5,642 nt of DNA from Endomicrobium sp. (GCA_031264895.1 JAISDI010000247.1:1-5642); one strand, 5' to 3'; counted from the stretch's first letter, positions 1 to 5,642 are shown. Made by a program: numbers and translations. Notes: generated by a model not told the origin, from the letters alone.

Positions 1-118
1 AGACAAAGACAAAGACAAAGACAAAGACAAAGACAAAGACAAAGACAAAGACAAAGACAAAGACAAAGACAAAGACAAAGACAAAGACAAAGACAAAGAC
101 AAAGACAAAGACAAAGAC
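1..118. repeat. (AGACAA)n hexanucleotide microsatellite, at least 19 units
   Basis: The unit AGACAA is repeated without a single substitution from the first base, through 19 full copies and a final partial AGAC, before the sequence changes to CAGTACAG. The left end is cut by the window edge, so the true length is unknown. The unit is purine-rich on the + strand (only the C is a pyrimidine), and none of its six reading frames contains a stop codon. Because the unit is six bases long, copy-number change by slippage would not shift a reading frame. It could only change the length of a dipeptide tail (Asp-Lys, Thr-Lys or Arg-Gln on this strand) or the spacing of flanking signals. The complete lack of interruptions suggests recent expansion, or an assembly-sensitive locus. 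Confidence 0.97.
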
Positions 119-145
119 CAGTACAGAAAGAAATTCATATTATGA
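2..145 (+). other. Possible 3' end of a truncated upstream gene with a (Asp-Lys)n tail
   Basis: In frame 2 the microsatellite reads as alternating Asp-Lys and continues as DQYRKKFIL to a TGA at 143-145, so it could be the C-terminal tail of a gene that starts left of the window. The other two + frames are also open: Arg-Gln repeats ending at a TAA at 163-165, and Thr-Lys repeats running on into the palindromic repeats. Nothing in the sequence decides between them, or between coding and non-coding. The frame-2 reading is slightly preferred because charged alternating tails are seen in real proteins and it stops before the repeat region. No function can be assigned. Confidence 0.2.
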
Positions 146-146
146 G

Positions 147-163
147 AAGAAAAGTTTTTTCTT
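147..163. other. A/T-rich hairpin, AAGAAAA / TTTTCTT
   Basis: A perfect 7-bp inverted repeat (147-153 with 157-163) has a 3-nt centre and lies just after the possible end of the upstream frame. The stem is almost all A-T and no separate T-run follows, so it is a poor intrinsic terminator. It is recorded only because it is the sole terminator-like structure between the microsatellite and the palindromic repeats. Confidence 0.3.
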
Positions 164-166
164 AAT

Positions 167-193
167 TGTCACCCTGAACTCGTTTCAGGGTCT
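167..193 (+). repeat. Palindromic repeat copy 1 (TGTCACCCTGAA...TTCAGGGTCT)
   Basis: ACCCTGAA (171-178) pairs perfectly with TTCAGGGT (184-191) around a 5-nt loop CTCGT. The surrounding TGTCA...TCT frame matches the general form of the other palindromes in this flank (GTCAT-CCC...GGG-AT). Palindromes of this shape are scattered through intergenic regions of many bacterial genomes, and their translations often appear as spurious small proteins. No transposase or reverse terminal structure is visible. It is taken as one member of a dispersed family. Confidence 0.75.
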
Positions 194-205
194 GCCTTTG
201 CAGAC
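190..205. repeat. Small hairpin GTCTGC-CTTT-GCAGAC
   Basis: A perfect 6-bp stem with a 4-nt loop immediately abuts, and by two bases overlaps, the first palindrome. The two stems could therefore form alternative or stacked structures. There is no T-run after it, so it does not look like a terminator. Its role is unknown. Confidence 0.5.
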
Positions 206-230
206 GGCATATAACGACAACTGCAACAGC

Positions 231-303
231 AGATTTCCCCGTGTTACGACCTAACGGGGCAGGCTACAGAGGAATTACAGAATTTTATAGGTTCGCAATG
301 ACG
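231..303 (-). repeat. Composite intergenic repeat, left copy (minus orientation)
   Basis: Read on the minus strand, this segment starts GTCATTGCGAACC, runs through AAATTCTGTAATTCC and GCCTGCCCCGT, and ends ACACGGGGAAATCT. The same order of blocks occurs on the plus strand at about 5447-5525. Exact 11-base matches are AAATTCTGTAA (here the complement of 275-285) and GCCTGCCCCGT (here the complement of 254-264). The segment contains a hairpin in which CCCCGT (237-242) pairs with ACGGGG (254-259) around 11 nt. It has no coding capacity of note. The boundaries are approximate because only two copies can be compared. Confidence 0.7.
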
Positions 304-347
304 GCATGGGTGTCAGAAAATTCAAGAGGGTTACTACGACGAAATGG

Positions 348-372
348 ATTCCCGATAAAAACCTTCGGGATG
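348..372 (-). repeat. Palindromic repeat copy 2 (TCCCGA...TCGGGA)
   Basis: TCCCGA (350-355) pairs with TCGGGA (365-370) around a 9-nt loop. On the minus strand it reads TGTCATCCCGAAGG...ATCGGGAATCCAT. This aligns closely with the plus-strand palindrome at 399-430 (CGTCATGCCCAAAG...AATTGGGCATCCAT), including the flanking GTCAT and ATCCAT. The two copies lie head to head with their GTCAT ends facing. The junction itself is an imperfect inverted repeat, ATGACAAAAGA (370-380) against TCTTTGTCGTCAT (390-402). Confidence 0.75.
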
Positions 373-398
373 ACAAAAGAGCAAAATCATCTTTGTCG

Positions 399-425
399 TC
401 ATGCCCAAAGTTCGTAATTGGGCAT
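399..425 (+). repeat. Palindromic repeat copy 3 (ATGCCCAA...TTGGGCAT)
   Basis: ATGCCCAA (401-408) pairs perfectly with TTGGGCAT (418-425) around a 9-nt loop AGTTCGTAA. It belongs to the same family as the copy at 348-372. At the fourth stem position of CCCAA/TTGGG, both partners differ from CCCGA/TCGGG, so an A-T pair replaces a G-C pair and pairing is kept. Confidence 0.75.
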
Positions 426-472
426 CCATGTTGAAGACAAATCAGTGGGTTGATGACAACAGTAACATGGAT
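424..472. repeat. Inverted repeat ATCCATGTT / AACATGGAT joining copies 3 and 4
   Basis: ATCCATGTT (424-432) is the exact reverse complement of AACATGGAT (464-472), separated by 31 bases. Each arm is the ATCCAT tail of one palindrome: the plus-oriented copy on the left and the minus-oriented copy on the right. The structure is therefore explained by two repeat copies lying tail to tail rather than by a separate element. Confidence 0.65.
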
Positions 473-495
473 TCCGGATTACTGCATTCTGGAAT
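471..495 (-). repeat. Palindromic repeat copy 4 (ATTCCGGA...TCTGGAAT)
   Basis: ATTCCGGA (471-478) pairs with TCTGGAAT (488-495) around a 9-nt loop. One position is a G-T (wobble) pair in RNA rather than a Watson-Crick pair. On the minus strand it reads ATTCCAGAATGCAG...CCGGAATCCATGTT, the same frame as the neighbouring copies with a different stem. It is the copy nearest the gene, and its right edge overlaps the proposed -35 box. Confidence 0.65.
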
Positions 496-523
496 TGAAT
501 GGTTTATCCGGACTTTATATAAC
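495..523 (+). promoter_or_regulatory. Candidate sigma70-type promoter for tamB
   Basis: TTGAAT (495-500, four of six matches to TTGACA) and TATAAC (518-523, five of six to TATAAT) are separated by exactly 17 bases. This would start transcription near 530 and leave a 5' leader of about 36 nt. The first base of the -35 box is the last base of the palindrome at 471-495, so repeat insertion may have shaped the promoter. A weaker alternative is TAGAAT (537-542) with TTTATA (514-519), also 17 bases apart. No operator-like repeat is visible between the promoter and the gene. Confidence 0.45.
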
Positions 524-542
524 AACCGATACTTTGTAGAAT

Positions 543-566
543 ATGTTTGAAACGATAGCCGTTTAA
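543..566 (+). other. Seven-codon mini-ORF (MFETIAV) with TAATG overlap
   Basis: An ATG at 543 opens a frame of seven codons that ends at TAA (564-566), whose last base is the A of the tamB ATG. Such an overlap would allow terminating ribosomes to restart at tamB. That is relevant because no AGGAGG-like sequence precedes the tamB start. The mini-ORF itself also lacks an obvious ribosome binding site, so chance is the default explanation. Confidence 0.2.
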
Positions 567-3500
567 TGTCTCATTTGTTGCGGCGCAGAGGAAAAGTGTG
601 GAAATTTTTTAGATATACCATATATTTAGGCATAACGCTTGCTATTTTTATGGCGGCATACAATATAAGAACTTTCATATATATACCGCATTTAAAAAGC
701 TTTCTTTACGCTCAAACCGGACATAATTTTGATATGGATAATTTTTATACTTATCCGTTAAGCCGGCAGATAGCGTTTACGGGCGTTTCCGTAGACGGTA
801 TTGTCAGAGCGGACAAAATAGTCATAAAAACGAATTTTGGGAAAATACTAAAAAATATTACAAAACCGGCGAATTTCATAAGCGGAATTGAATTTTATAA
901 TATTTCGGTAGATCTCGATTCTGCCAATATTGCCGGCGCGCAAGAAAAACAAGAGGAAAGCCCGCCTAAGACGTCTTTTTCCATGCCGCTGTCAAAAGTT
1001 AAAATAAATGCAGACGTACTAACCGTTAAATCGAAAAAAGAAATCCTTAAAGTTGAAAATATCGAAATGGAAGTTTCTCCGGAAAAGCTTACGCTTTCGT
1101 CTGTATTTTTGCCTCTGGATATTCCGGTTTATGTAAGCGGAGTAATGAAACGCGGCGAAAAGGACAATATATTAGATACCGAATTTACGATTGTTTCCGA
1201 AGGAAAGATCAAAAGCATTATCAGCGCAGAGGGAGCGGTCAATACGGAAGATTTTTCCGTTGAACAAAATATAACGATTGAAAAAATGAAGTCGGATTAT
1301 TTTGAAATTACCGATGTTTACGGAACTCTTATAAAAAATGACGCGGGCATAAAAGCTTCTTTTTCCGGAGAGAGCGGAAATCTATTTTTTGAACGAGGCG
1401 CATCCGGAGACATAGAAGCCAAATCTAAGATATATTTATCTAAATTAAACAAAGACATAAGCGCCGAAACGGAATCTTCGTTTGTTTATAAAAACGGAGA
1501 AGGTTCATTGAAACTGTCTTTGAGAGATCTTTCGGTTTACGGTTTTGATTTGGGAAGTTTTGACATTTCCGCAAGCCGCATAGAAAGCGGAGATTATGAT
1601 ATTTTTTGCGATTACGGCAAAAGCGGCAAAATATACGGTTCTTATAAAAAAGACGGAATTTACGATATAAAAATGTCTTTTGACAAAAAAACCGTCGGCG
1701 CTCTTTCCGGCAATTTCAAAACAGGGGAAATAGACGTTAAAATGAATAAAGCCGCTATTTCTGAGCTTCCTGTCATACGCGGTATAAGCGGTAATGCCGG
1801 CGGTACGGTTACGGTAAACGGAGCGCTTAGCGAAATTTCGGGGCTGATAGATTTTTCTGTCGAGAATCTCAAAACGTCCAAAATGGAAGAGACCGACATT
1901 TTCGGAACGATTACAAGAAGCGCCGATATATACGTTTTTTATTTTTATAAAAGCGATAAAAGCATGATATTTAACAGCGTGATAAAATCAGGAGAGATTC
2001 TTTCGACGGATTTTAAGTTCGTAAACACCGACATATCGAACGTTTTGAAATCTTTCGGATATGCCAACGATAAAATTTCGGGAAGCGCAAGCGGTCGCAT
2101 AAGATACGAAAAAGACGGCACAACGGATTTTGACGTTAAAGCATACGACGGTTCTTTTTTCGGCAACAAGTACAGTAAATTCGAAACGAAGGGCGATATA
2201 AATTTAAGCAGAATAAACATAAACAAATTTCATTTAAAAGGCGTTGACGGGCGCATAAGCGCTTATGCAAACGGGCTTATAGGTTTTACGAACATGAACC
2301 CCGTTTCGTCATTAAATGTCAGAATGAGAAAAATCAATTTCGGCGCGGCAACCGTAGACACCGACATAACGTTTGGCGGTGAGTTGAACTCAAAAAATGA
2401 AGTTTCGGGAACTATAGCAAGCAATTCCATAAAAGTATCGGGAGCAGCGTTTAATAATTTCAGAGCGGACGCCGTGATCGCTTTAGACAAACTAATACTC
2501 TCAAATATAAAATCCGACAACGGTTTAGACGGAAACTTTTCACTGGTTTCGGCGAAAGGCGCGCATAAACTTTCCGGCGAAATAAATCTGAAAAATACCA
2601 ATATAAACGGCGTTTATCGCGGGCTTGAAGCTTCCGTAAATGCCGCCGCAAAAATGTCAGGAACTGCGCAAAAGCCCGTTGCCGATATTACAGTATCGGT
2701 AAGAAAAGGAAAATATTCTGAAATTCCTTTTTCGTTTTCTTCGGAACTTTCTTATATCAACGACGCTTTAAAAATCAAAAAAGCGGAATTGTCTTCGGTT
2801 AAGATGAAACTTCTCGTCGAAGAAAAAAGCGACAAAGAGCGCAAAAATGAGTTTTCCGTAGAATTTGAAGATCTCAATGAAGCAATAATAAACAAATTTG
2901 TGGGTTTTAGAACTCCGGTTACGGGGGAATTTTCCGGAAAAGGAACTCTTTACCAGCATGAAAAAACAAGATCCCGTCTTCAAATGGACATAAGCAGCCG
3001 GAAAGCTTTTGTAAAAGGCGTAAAATTTGACAATATTAAATCCAAAATCGAAGTCTACGGTTCAAAAATATCCATTAGCAGCGCTTCGGCAAAACTTGCC
3101 GACAGCGAAATCAGGGCGGACAAAGGCAGTTTTAACATAAAAAGCGGCATATACGACCTCAGCTTGTTTCTTGTAAACGCGCATTTGGGGCCGGTTGACA
3201 TTTTCGGGAGAATTAATATTGACGGCAAGATGGATAAAAGAAAAGGCGGTTCGGTTTATAATGGCAAATTTGACATAAAAAATTTATGGATAAACAAATA
3301 CAGGCTTACTTCTCTGGGTTTTGATTATACGATAAAAGACAAAGAGTTTACCGTGCTGAAAAGTTCGGGACAGTTAAATATTTCCGGAGCGGTTGATTTT
3401 TCCGAGTATATTAAAATTAAAGATATAAATATTTCAAAATCAAGCGCGGCGGTTGATTTAAACGCTTTTTTTAAGGATGAAGATTTCAACTTTAACGCTT

Positions 3501-5275
3501 CGGGCAAAAATATCGATTTGGAATTTTTAAGCGAGATTCTGGACATTCCCGTGGACATATCCGGCAAATCGGATTTCGGTATCGCCGCGTCGGGATATTT
3601 TTCGGCTCCGGAAGCAAAATTTTCGTTCAGGTCGAACAAAGGCAGCATTATGGAAATACCATACGACAGTATTGATATTGATATAGAATCTTCAAACAAT
3701 AAAGCCGAAATTAAAACGGCGCGAATTTTCAGAAGAAATGAAATAAACGTCAATATGAAAGGTTCTTTTCCTTTCTGGGTTGACGATTCGTTGACGGAAG
3801 AAATGAAAAATATGCCCATAAACGTAATGTATGAAGCGGACGATTCGAAACTGTATCTTTTAAAATATCTTTCCGGAGGGGAAATAAAACCTAAGTCCGG
3901 CAGAATTCAAATTAAAGGCGAAATCAAAGGAACTTCAAATAAAATACAAAACAGCGGAGAGCTTAGCGTTTCGAACGGAGTTTTCGATTCTAAAACTTAT
4001 CTGGACAGAATGAAAGATTTTAATGCAGATATAGTCTGGGACGACAATTTGGTAAAAATAAATAAGCTTTCCGGAAAATCCGGTTCGGGCAGGGTCAGCG
4101 CGACGGGCGGTCTGACTCTGGAAGGTTTTAACGTGCAAAATTTTGACATACTCATTCAAACCGACAATAAAGGAATACCGATAAAAGTTCCCCAGCTTCC
4201 GATGTCCGATACTCTTCTTTCAAGGGGAATACTTCAGGAGTTTTCGTCCGGAGAACCCAGATTTAAAATTACATTGAGCGGAACTCCGGATAAACCGAAA
4301 ATAGCCGGATGGGTGTCTTTGGAAAATACAAGATTCTGTTTTCCTCCTCCGGATACGCCTTCCGATACGGAAGACATACTGCCTGACAGCGCGGAATTTG
4401 ACATAGAGCTGAGAGCGGCAAAAAACACTAAGTTTGAAAACTCTTTTGCGGACGCATGGATAAACGGATCATTATTTATAAGAGGCACATACGCTTCCCC
4501 TAAACCGCAGGGAATTATTGAAACGCAGAGAGGCACCATTAAATATTTAGGAATAGTGTTTGACGTGATAAATGCAAAAATAGAAATCATAGACGAAAAT
4601 ACAATGTTTATAAGCGGCGAAGCCGAAACCAACGTATATTCTCAAATAAAAGCCGATTCTGAAACCATAATTCTTACCATCGTCAGATCTACAATAGACA
4701 ATTTAAACGTGCATTTTTCTTCAAAAGACGATCCGACTTTAGATTCGCAGACAGCCTTGGCCAGAGTTACAAAAACCGAGCAGGTCGTAAATACCGGCGC
4801 AAGCCGTGAACTGATTTTAGGAATAATATCGGACTTTGATTTACGCCAGCAGGCGTTAAGGCTCATAGACAGCAGTTTTGCAACCCCCATCGCCAGAAAC
4901 GTTTTAAGAAGAACGGGGCTTGCGGATAATTTTAGAGTTTCTTACGTAAATTCCGACCAGCAGACTTTAATTGTAGATGATCCTACTTTTGCGGATCTGC
5001 TCTACGGAACAAAATATTCGGTTGAAAAAAATATCACGAACCAGTTTCTGCTTGGCTATTCGGTAACGTTTGACCAAATACAAAGAAAGCTCGATTTGAA
5101 ACATGAAGTCGAAATGAGATATAAACTAAATAATAATCTTTATTTGAGCGGAAGCTATGAACTCGAATCGGAAAATTCTCTGCACGAGCCTGACAGACGG
5201 CTTATGCTCCAGCATCAGATCCGCTTCGGTTTGCCGTCGAATAAAAGGTCAAAGGCAACAAGAGGCGGGAAATAA
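566..5275 (+). CDS. tamB: TamB/DUF490-family translocation and assembly module protein (AsmA-like envelope-spanning protein)
   Basis: The 1569-residue protein is complete. Residues 1-14 are basic (RRRGKVWKFFR) and about 15-33 form one hydrophobic helix (YTIYLGITLAIFMAA), a signal anchor placing the rest in the periplasm. Residues 34 to about 1230 are a long run of short beta strands rich in G, S, D, K and I, as expected for the lipid-binding beta-groove of TamB/AsmA-like proteins. From about 1235 it fits a TamB C-terminal domain: GTPDKPKIAGWVSLENTRF (1239-1257), a Pro/Asp-rich loop (1259-1275), GIVFDVINAKIEII, DDPTLDSQTALARV (1388-1401), FRVSYVNSDQQTL (from 1456), and final strands followed by a basic tail. 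There are only two Cys (348, 1258). The family acts in envelope assembly and inter-membrane lipid transport with an Omp85 partner. Escherichia coli TamB has 1259 residues, so this one is longer. ATG 566 is the first possible start after an in-frame TGA at 548, and it keeps the anchor intact. No clear Shine-Dalgarno sequence is seen. The family call is firm; orthology to proteobacterial TamB is inferred. Confidence 0.9.
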   Translation: MSHLLRRRGKVWKFFRYTIYLGITLAIFMAAYNIRTFIYIPHLKSFLYAQTGHNFDMDNFYTYPLSRQIAFTGVSVDGIVRADKIVIKTNFGKILKNITKPANFISGIEFYNISVDLDSANIAGAQEKQEESPPKTSFSMPLSKVKINADVLTVKSKKEILKVENIEMEVSPEKLTLSSVFLPLDIPVYVSGVMKRGEKDNILDTEFTIVSEGKIKSIISAEGAVNTEDFSVEQNITIEKMKSDYFEITDVYGTLIKNDAGIKASFSGESGNLFFERGASGDIEAKSKIYLSKLNKDISAETESSFVYKNGEGSLKLSLRDLSVYGFDLGSFDISASRIESGDYDIFCDYGKSGKIYGSYKKDGIYDIKMSFDKKTVGALSGNFKTGEIDVKMNKAAISELPVIRGISGNAGGTVTVNGALSEISGLIDFSVENLKTSKMEETDIFGTITRSADIYVFYFYKSDKSMIFNSVIKSGEILSTDFKFVNTDISNVLKSFGYANDKISGSASGRIRYEKDGTTDFDVKAYDGSFFGNKYSKFETKGDINLSRININKFHLKGVDGRISAYANGLIGFTNMNPVSSLNVRMRKINFGAATVDTDITFGGELNSKNEVSGTIASNSIKVSGAAFNNFRADAVIALDKLILSNIKSDNGLDGNFSLVSAKGAHKLSGEINLKNTNINGVYRGLEASVNAAAKMSGTAQKPVADITVSVRKGKYSEIPFSFSSELSYINDALKIKKAELSSVKMKLLVEEKSDKERKNEFSVEFEDLNEAIINKFVGFRTPVTGEFSGKGTLYQHEKTRSRLQMDISSRKAFVKGVKFDNIKSKIEVYGSKISISSASAKLADSEIRADKGSFNIKSGIYDLSLFLVNAHLGPVDIFGRINIDGKMDKRKGGSVYNGKFDIKNLWINKYRLTSLGFDYTIKDKEFTVLKSSGQLNISGAVDFSEYIKIKDINISKSSAAVDLNAFFKDEDFNFNASGKNIDLEFLSEILDIPVDISGKSDFGIAASGYFSAPEAKFSFRSNKGSIMEIPYDSIDIDIESSNNKAEIKTARIFRRNEINVNMKGSFPFWVDDSLTEEMKNMPINVMYEADDSKLYLLKYLSGGEIKPKSGRIQIKGEIKGTSNKIQNSGELSVSNGVFDSKTYLDRMKDFNADIVWDDNLVKINKLSGKSGSGRVSATGGLTLEGFNVQNFDILIQTDNKGIPIKVPQLPMSDTLLSRGILQEFSSGEPRFKITLSGTPDKPKIAGWVSLENTRFCFPPPDTPSDTEDILPDSAEFDIELRAAKNTKFENSFADAWINGSLFIRGTYASPKPQGIIETQRGTIKYLGIVFDVINAKIEIIDENTMFISGEAETNVYSQIKADSETIILTIVRSTIDNLNVHFSSKDDPTLDSQTALARVTKTEQVVNTGASRELILGIISDFDLRQQALRLIDSSFATPIARNVLRRTGLADNFRVSYVNSDQQTLIVDDPTFADLLYGTKYSVEKNITNQFLLGYSVTFDQIQRKLDLKHEVEMRYKLNNNLYLSGSYELESENSLHEPDRRLMLQHQIRFGLPSNKRSKATRGGK

Positions 5276-5446
5276 CGGCGTTTTTTCATACCATAACGGT
5301 AAAACCGGCAAATAAACTAAACTCGGCATCTTCAGTTTTTTATAAAAAAGCGCTTTTTGCATTGAGGCAAAATCCGTTTTAAAGTTGTAAATCGTTCAAC
5401 CCAAAAATTCCATTAGAGGTTTCTAAAAACTATCTTTTTTCCTTTG
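5276..5446. other. AT-rich spacer downstream of tamB, no gene seen
   Basis: No open frame with a credible start was found. CGGT-AAA-ACCG at about 5298-5308 is a very weak hairpin. TTTTGC (5355-5360) can pair with GCAAAA (5367-5372) around 6 nt. A T6 run follows ACGGCG just after the stop codon but has no stem before it. None of these is a convincing intrinsic terminator, so transcription may read on into the repeats or end in a factor-dependent way. Confidence 0.6.
5345..5358. repeat. Perfect 14-bp palindrome AAAAAGCGCTTTTT
   Basis: The sequence is exactly self-complementary about a centre between 5351 and 5352. It is preceded by TTTTTTATAAAA, so several A/T pairings compete. With no unpaired centre it resembles a dimeric protein binding site more than an RNA hairpin. 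In DNA this AT-rich, chance is quite possible. Confidence 0.4.
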
Positions 5447-5525
5447 TCGTCATCCCCGAGTGTTGTTAAATTCTGTAAATCCACAGAAGCCTGCCCCGTA
5501 AGGTTTTAATACTGGGGGGATCCAT
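5447..5525 (+). repeat. Composite intergenic repeat, right copy (plus orientation)
   Basis: It starts CGTCATCCCCGAGTG, continues through AAATTCTGTAA (5468-5478), TTCTGT-AAATCC-ACAGAA (5471-5488, a perfect 6-bp hairpin) and GCCTGCCCCGT (5489-5499), and ends with ACTGGGGGGATCCAT. The outer ends can pair (ATCCCCGAGT with ACTGGGGGGAT, one bulge). CCCCGTA (5494-5500) can alternatively pair with TAC and GGGG (5510-5517) around the 9-nt AGGTTTTAA. Block order and exact 11-mers match the minus-oriented copy at 231-303. The two copies are diverged, which suggests independent members of a dispersed family rather than a recent duplication. Confidence 0.7.
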
Positions 5526-5548
5526 TTTGCCGTTTTGCTGTTCGCCGT

Positions 5549-5603
5549 AATTCCCACTTTTTAAAGGGGGTGGCCGGAGACAATGTCTCCGGACGGGGGA
5601 TTT
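5549..5603. repeat. G-run/C-run palindromic element with 9-bp perfect hairpin
   Basis: The segment begins AATTCCCACTTTTTAAAGG and ends GGGGGATTT, so its ends are imperfect inverted repeats (AATTCCC against the complement AAATCCCCC). Within it CCCACTTT (5553-5560) faces AAAGGGGG (5563-5570). CCGGAGACA (5574-5582) is the exact reverse complement of TGTCTCCGG (5584-5592) around a single base. No T-run follows the strong hairpin on either strand. The architecture, with short length, inverted ends and no coding content, resembles small non-autonomous repeat elements, but no target duplication can be shown from one copy. Confidence 0.6.
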
Positions 5604-5642
5604 GCCGTATGCGCAAGGTTCTAAATTTCATGTTCAATATAC
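5604..5642. other. Window edge, nothing recognised
   Basis: Thirty-nine bases of AT-rich sequence after the hairpin element hold no recognisable signal. A neighbouring gene may begin beyond the edge, but no promoter or start can be called. Confidence 0.5.

Noticed and set aside
3..251. Plus-strand frame running from the Thr-Lys reading of the microsatellite through the palindromes to a TAA near 249
   Set aside because: It translates the palindromic repeat (VTLNSFQGLP...), a familiar spurious product of such repeats, and has no start within the window.
1..500. CRISPR array
   Set aside because: The hexamer tract has no spacers, and the palindromes are irregularly spaced, differ in sequence and alternate in orientation, unlike direct CRISPR repeats.
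166..500. Structured non-coding RNA or riboswitch in the tamB leader
   Set aside because: The hairpins are explained by separate repeat copies in opposite orientations, and the likely promoter lies downstream of them, so they would not be in the tamB leader.
1660..4890. Several open frames of 63-164 codons on the minus strand, and one on the plus strand, inside tamB
   Set aside because: They overlap a clearly coding frame with consistent family features, and their translations look like shadows (Ser/Phe/Leu-rich on the antisense strand) without recognisable domains.
5574..5592. Intrinsic terminator at the strong CCGGAGACA hairpin
   Set aside because: No T-run follows the stem on either strand, and the hairpin lies about 300 bases past the tamB stop within a repeat element.
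5506..5631. A 41-codon minus-strand ORF from an ATG at 5631 to a TAA at 5506
   Set aside because: It lies almost wholly within the two intergenic repeats, its start has no ribosome binding site, and its Arg/Pro-rich translation (RQIPRPETLSPATPFKKW) is the kind produced spuriously by palindromic repeats.

Overview
The window carries one large protein gene (566-5275, + strand) between two gene-poor flanks full of short repeats. The protein has 1569 residues. It has a basic N-terminus, one signal-anchor helix, a very long beta-rich stretch and a C-terminal TamB/DUF490-type domain. It is best read as a TamB-family inner-membrane-anchored periplasmic protein, so the host should be a diderm (Gram-negative-type) bacterium. 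The DNA is moderately AT-rich, with Lys/Ile/Asp/Ser-rich coding and many AAA, ATA and GAA codons. Together with the repeats of the general type TGTCATCCCGAA...TCGGGATCC, this would fit something like an Elusimicrobiota/Endomicrobium-type genome. That assignment is a guess: no marker gene is present.

Left flank (1-565). The window opens inside an uninterrupted (AGACAA)n microsatellite of at least 19 units (1-118), cut by the window edge. Positions 166-500 hold no convincing gene. They are a mosaic of five small palindromes (near 171-191, 237-259, 348-372, 401-425 and 471-495) in mixed orientations. Their stems differ in sequence but stay paired, so they look like diverged members of one palindromic repeat family. 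A plausible sigma70-type promoter (495-523) sits at the right edge of the last palindrome, and a seven-codon mini-ORF (543-566) ends in a TAATG overlap with the start of the large gene.

Central gene (566-5275). TamB proteins work with an outer-membrane Omp85 partner (TamA or BamA) in envelope biogenesis, and more recently have been linked to phospholipid transport between the membranes. No Omp85 partner is visible in this window, so operon context cannot be judged.

Right flank (5276-5642). About 165 bases of AT-rich spacer, with a 14-bp perfect palindrome but no strong terminator, are followed by two repeat elements. One (about 5447-5525) is a second copy, in inverted orientation, of the composite repeat at about 231-303, so a diverged inverted repeat pair brackets the tamB gene. 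The other (about 5549-5603) is a G-run/C-run element with a 9-bp perfect hairpin. Apart from the repeat architecture, I see no evidence for a novel multi-gene system here.
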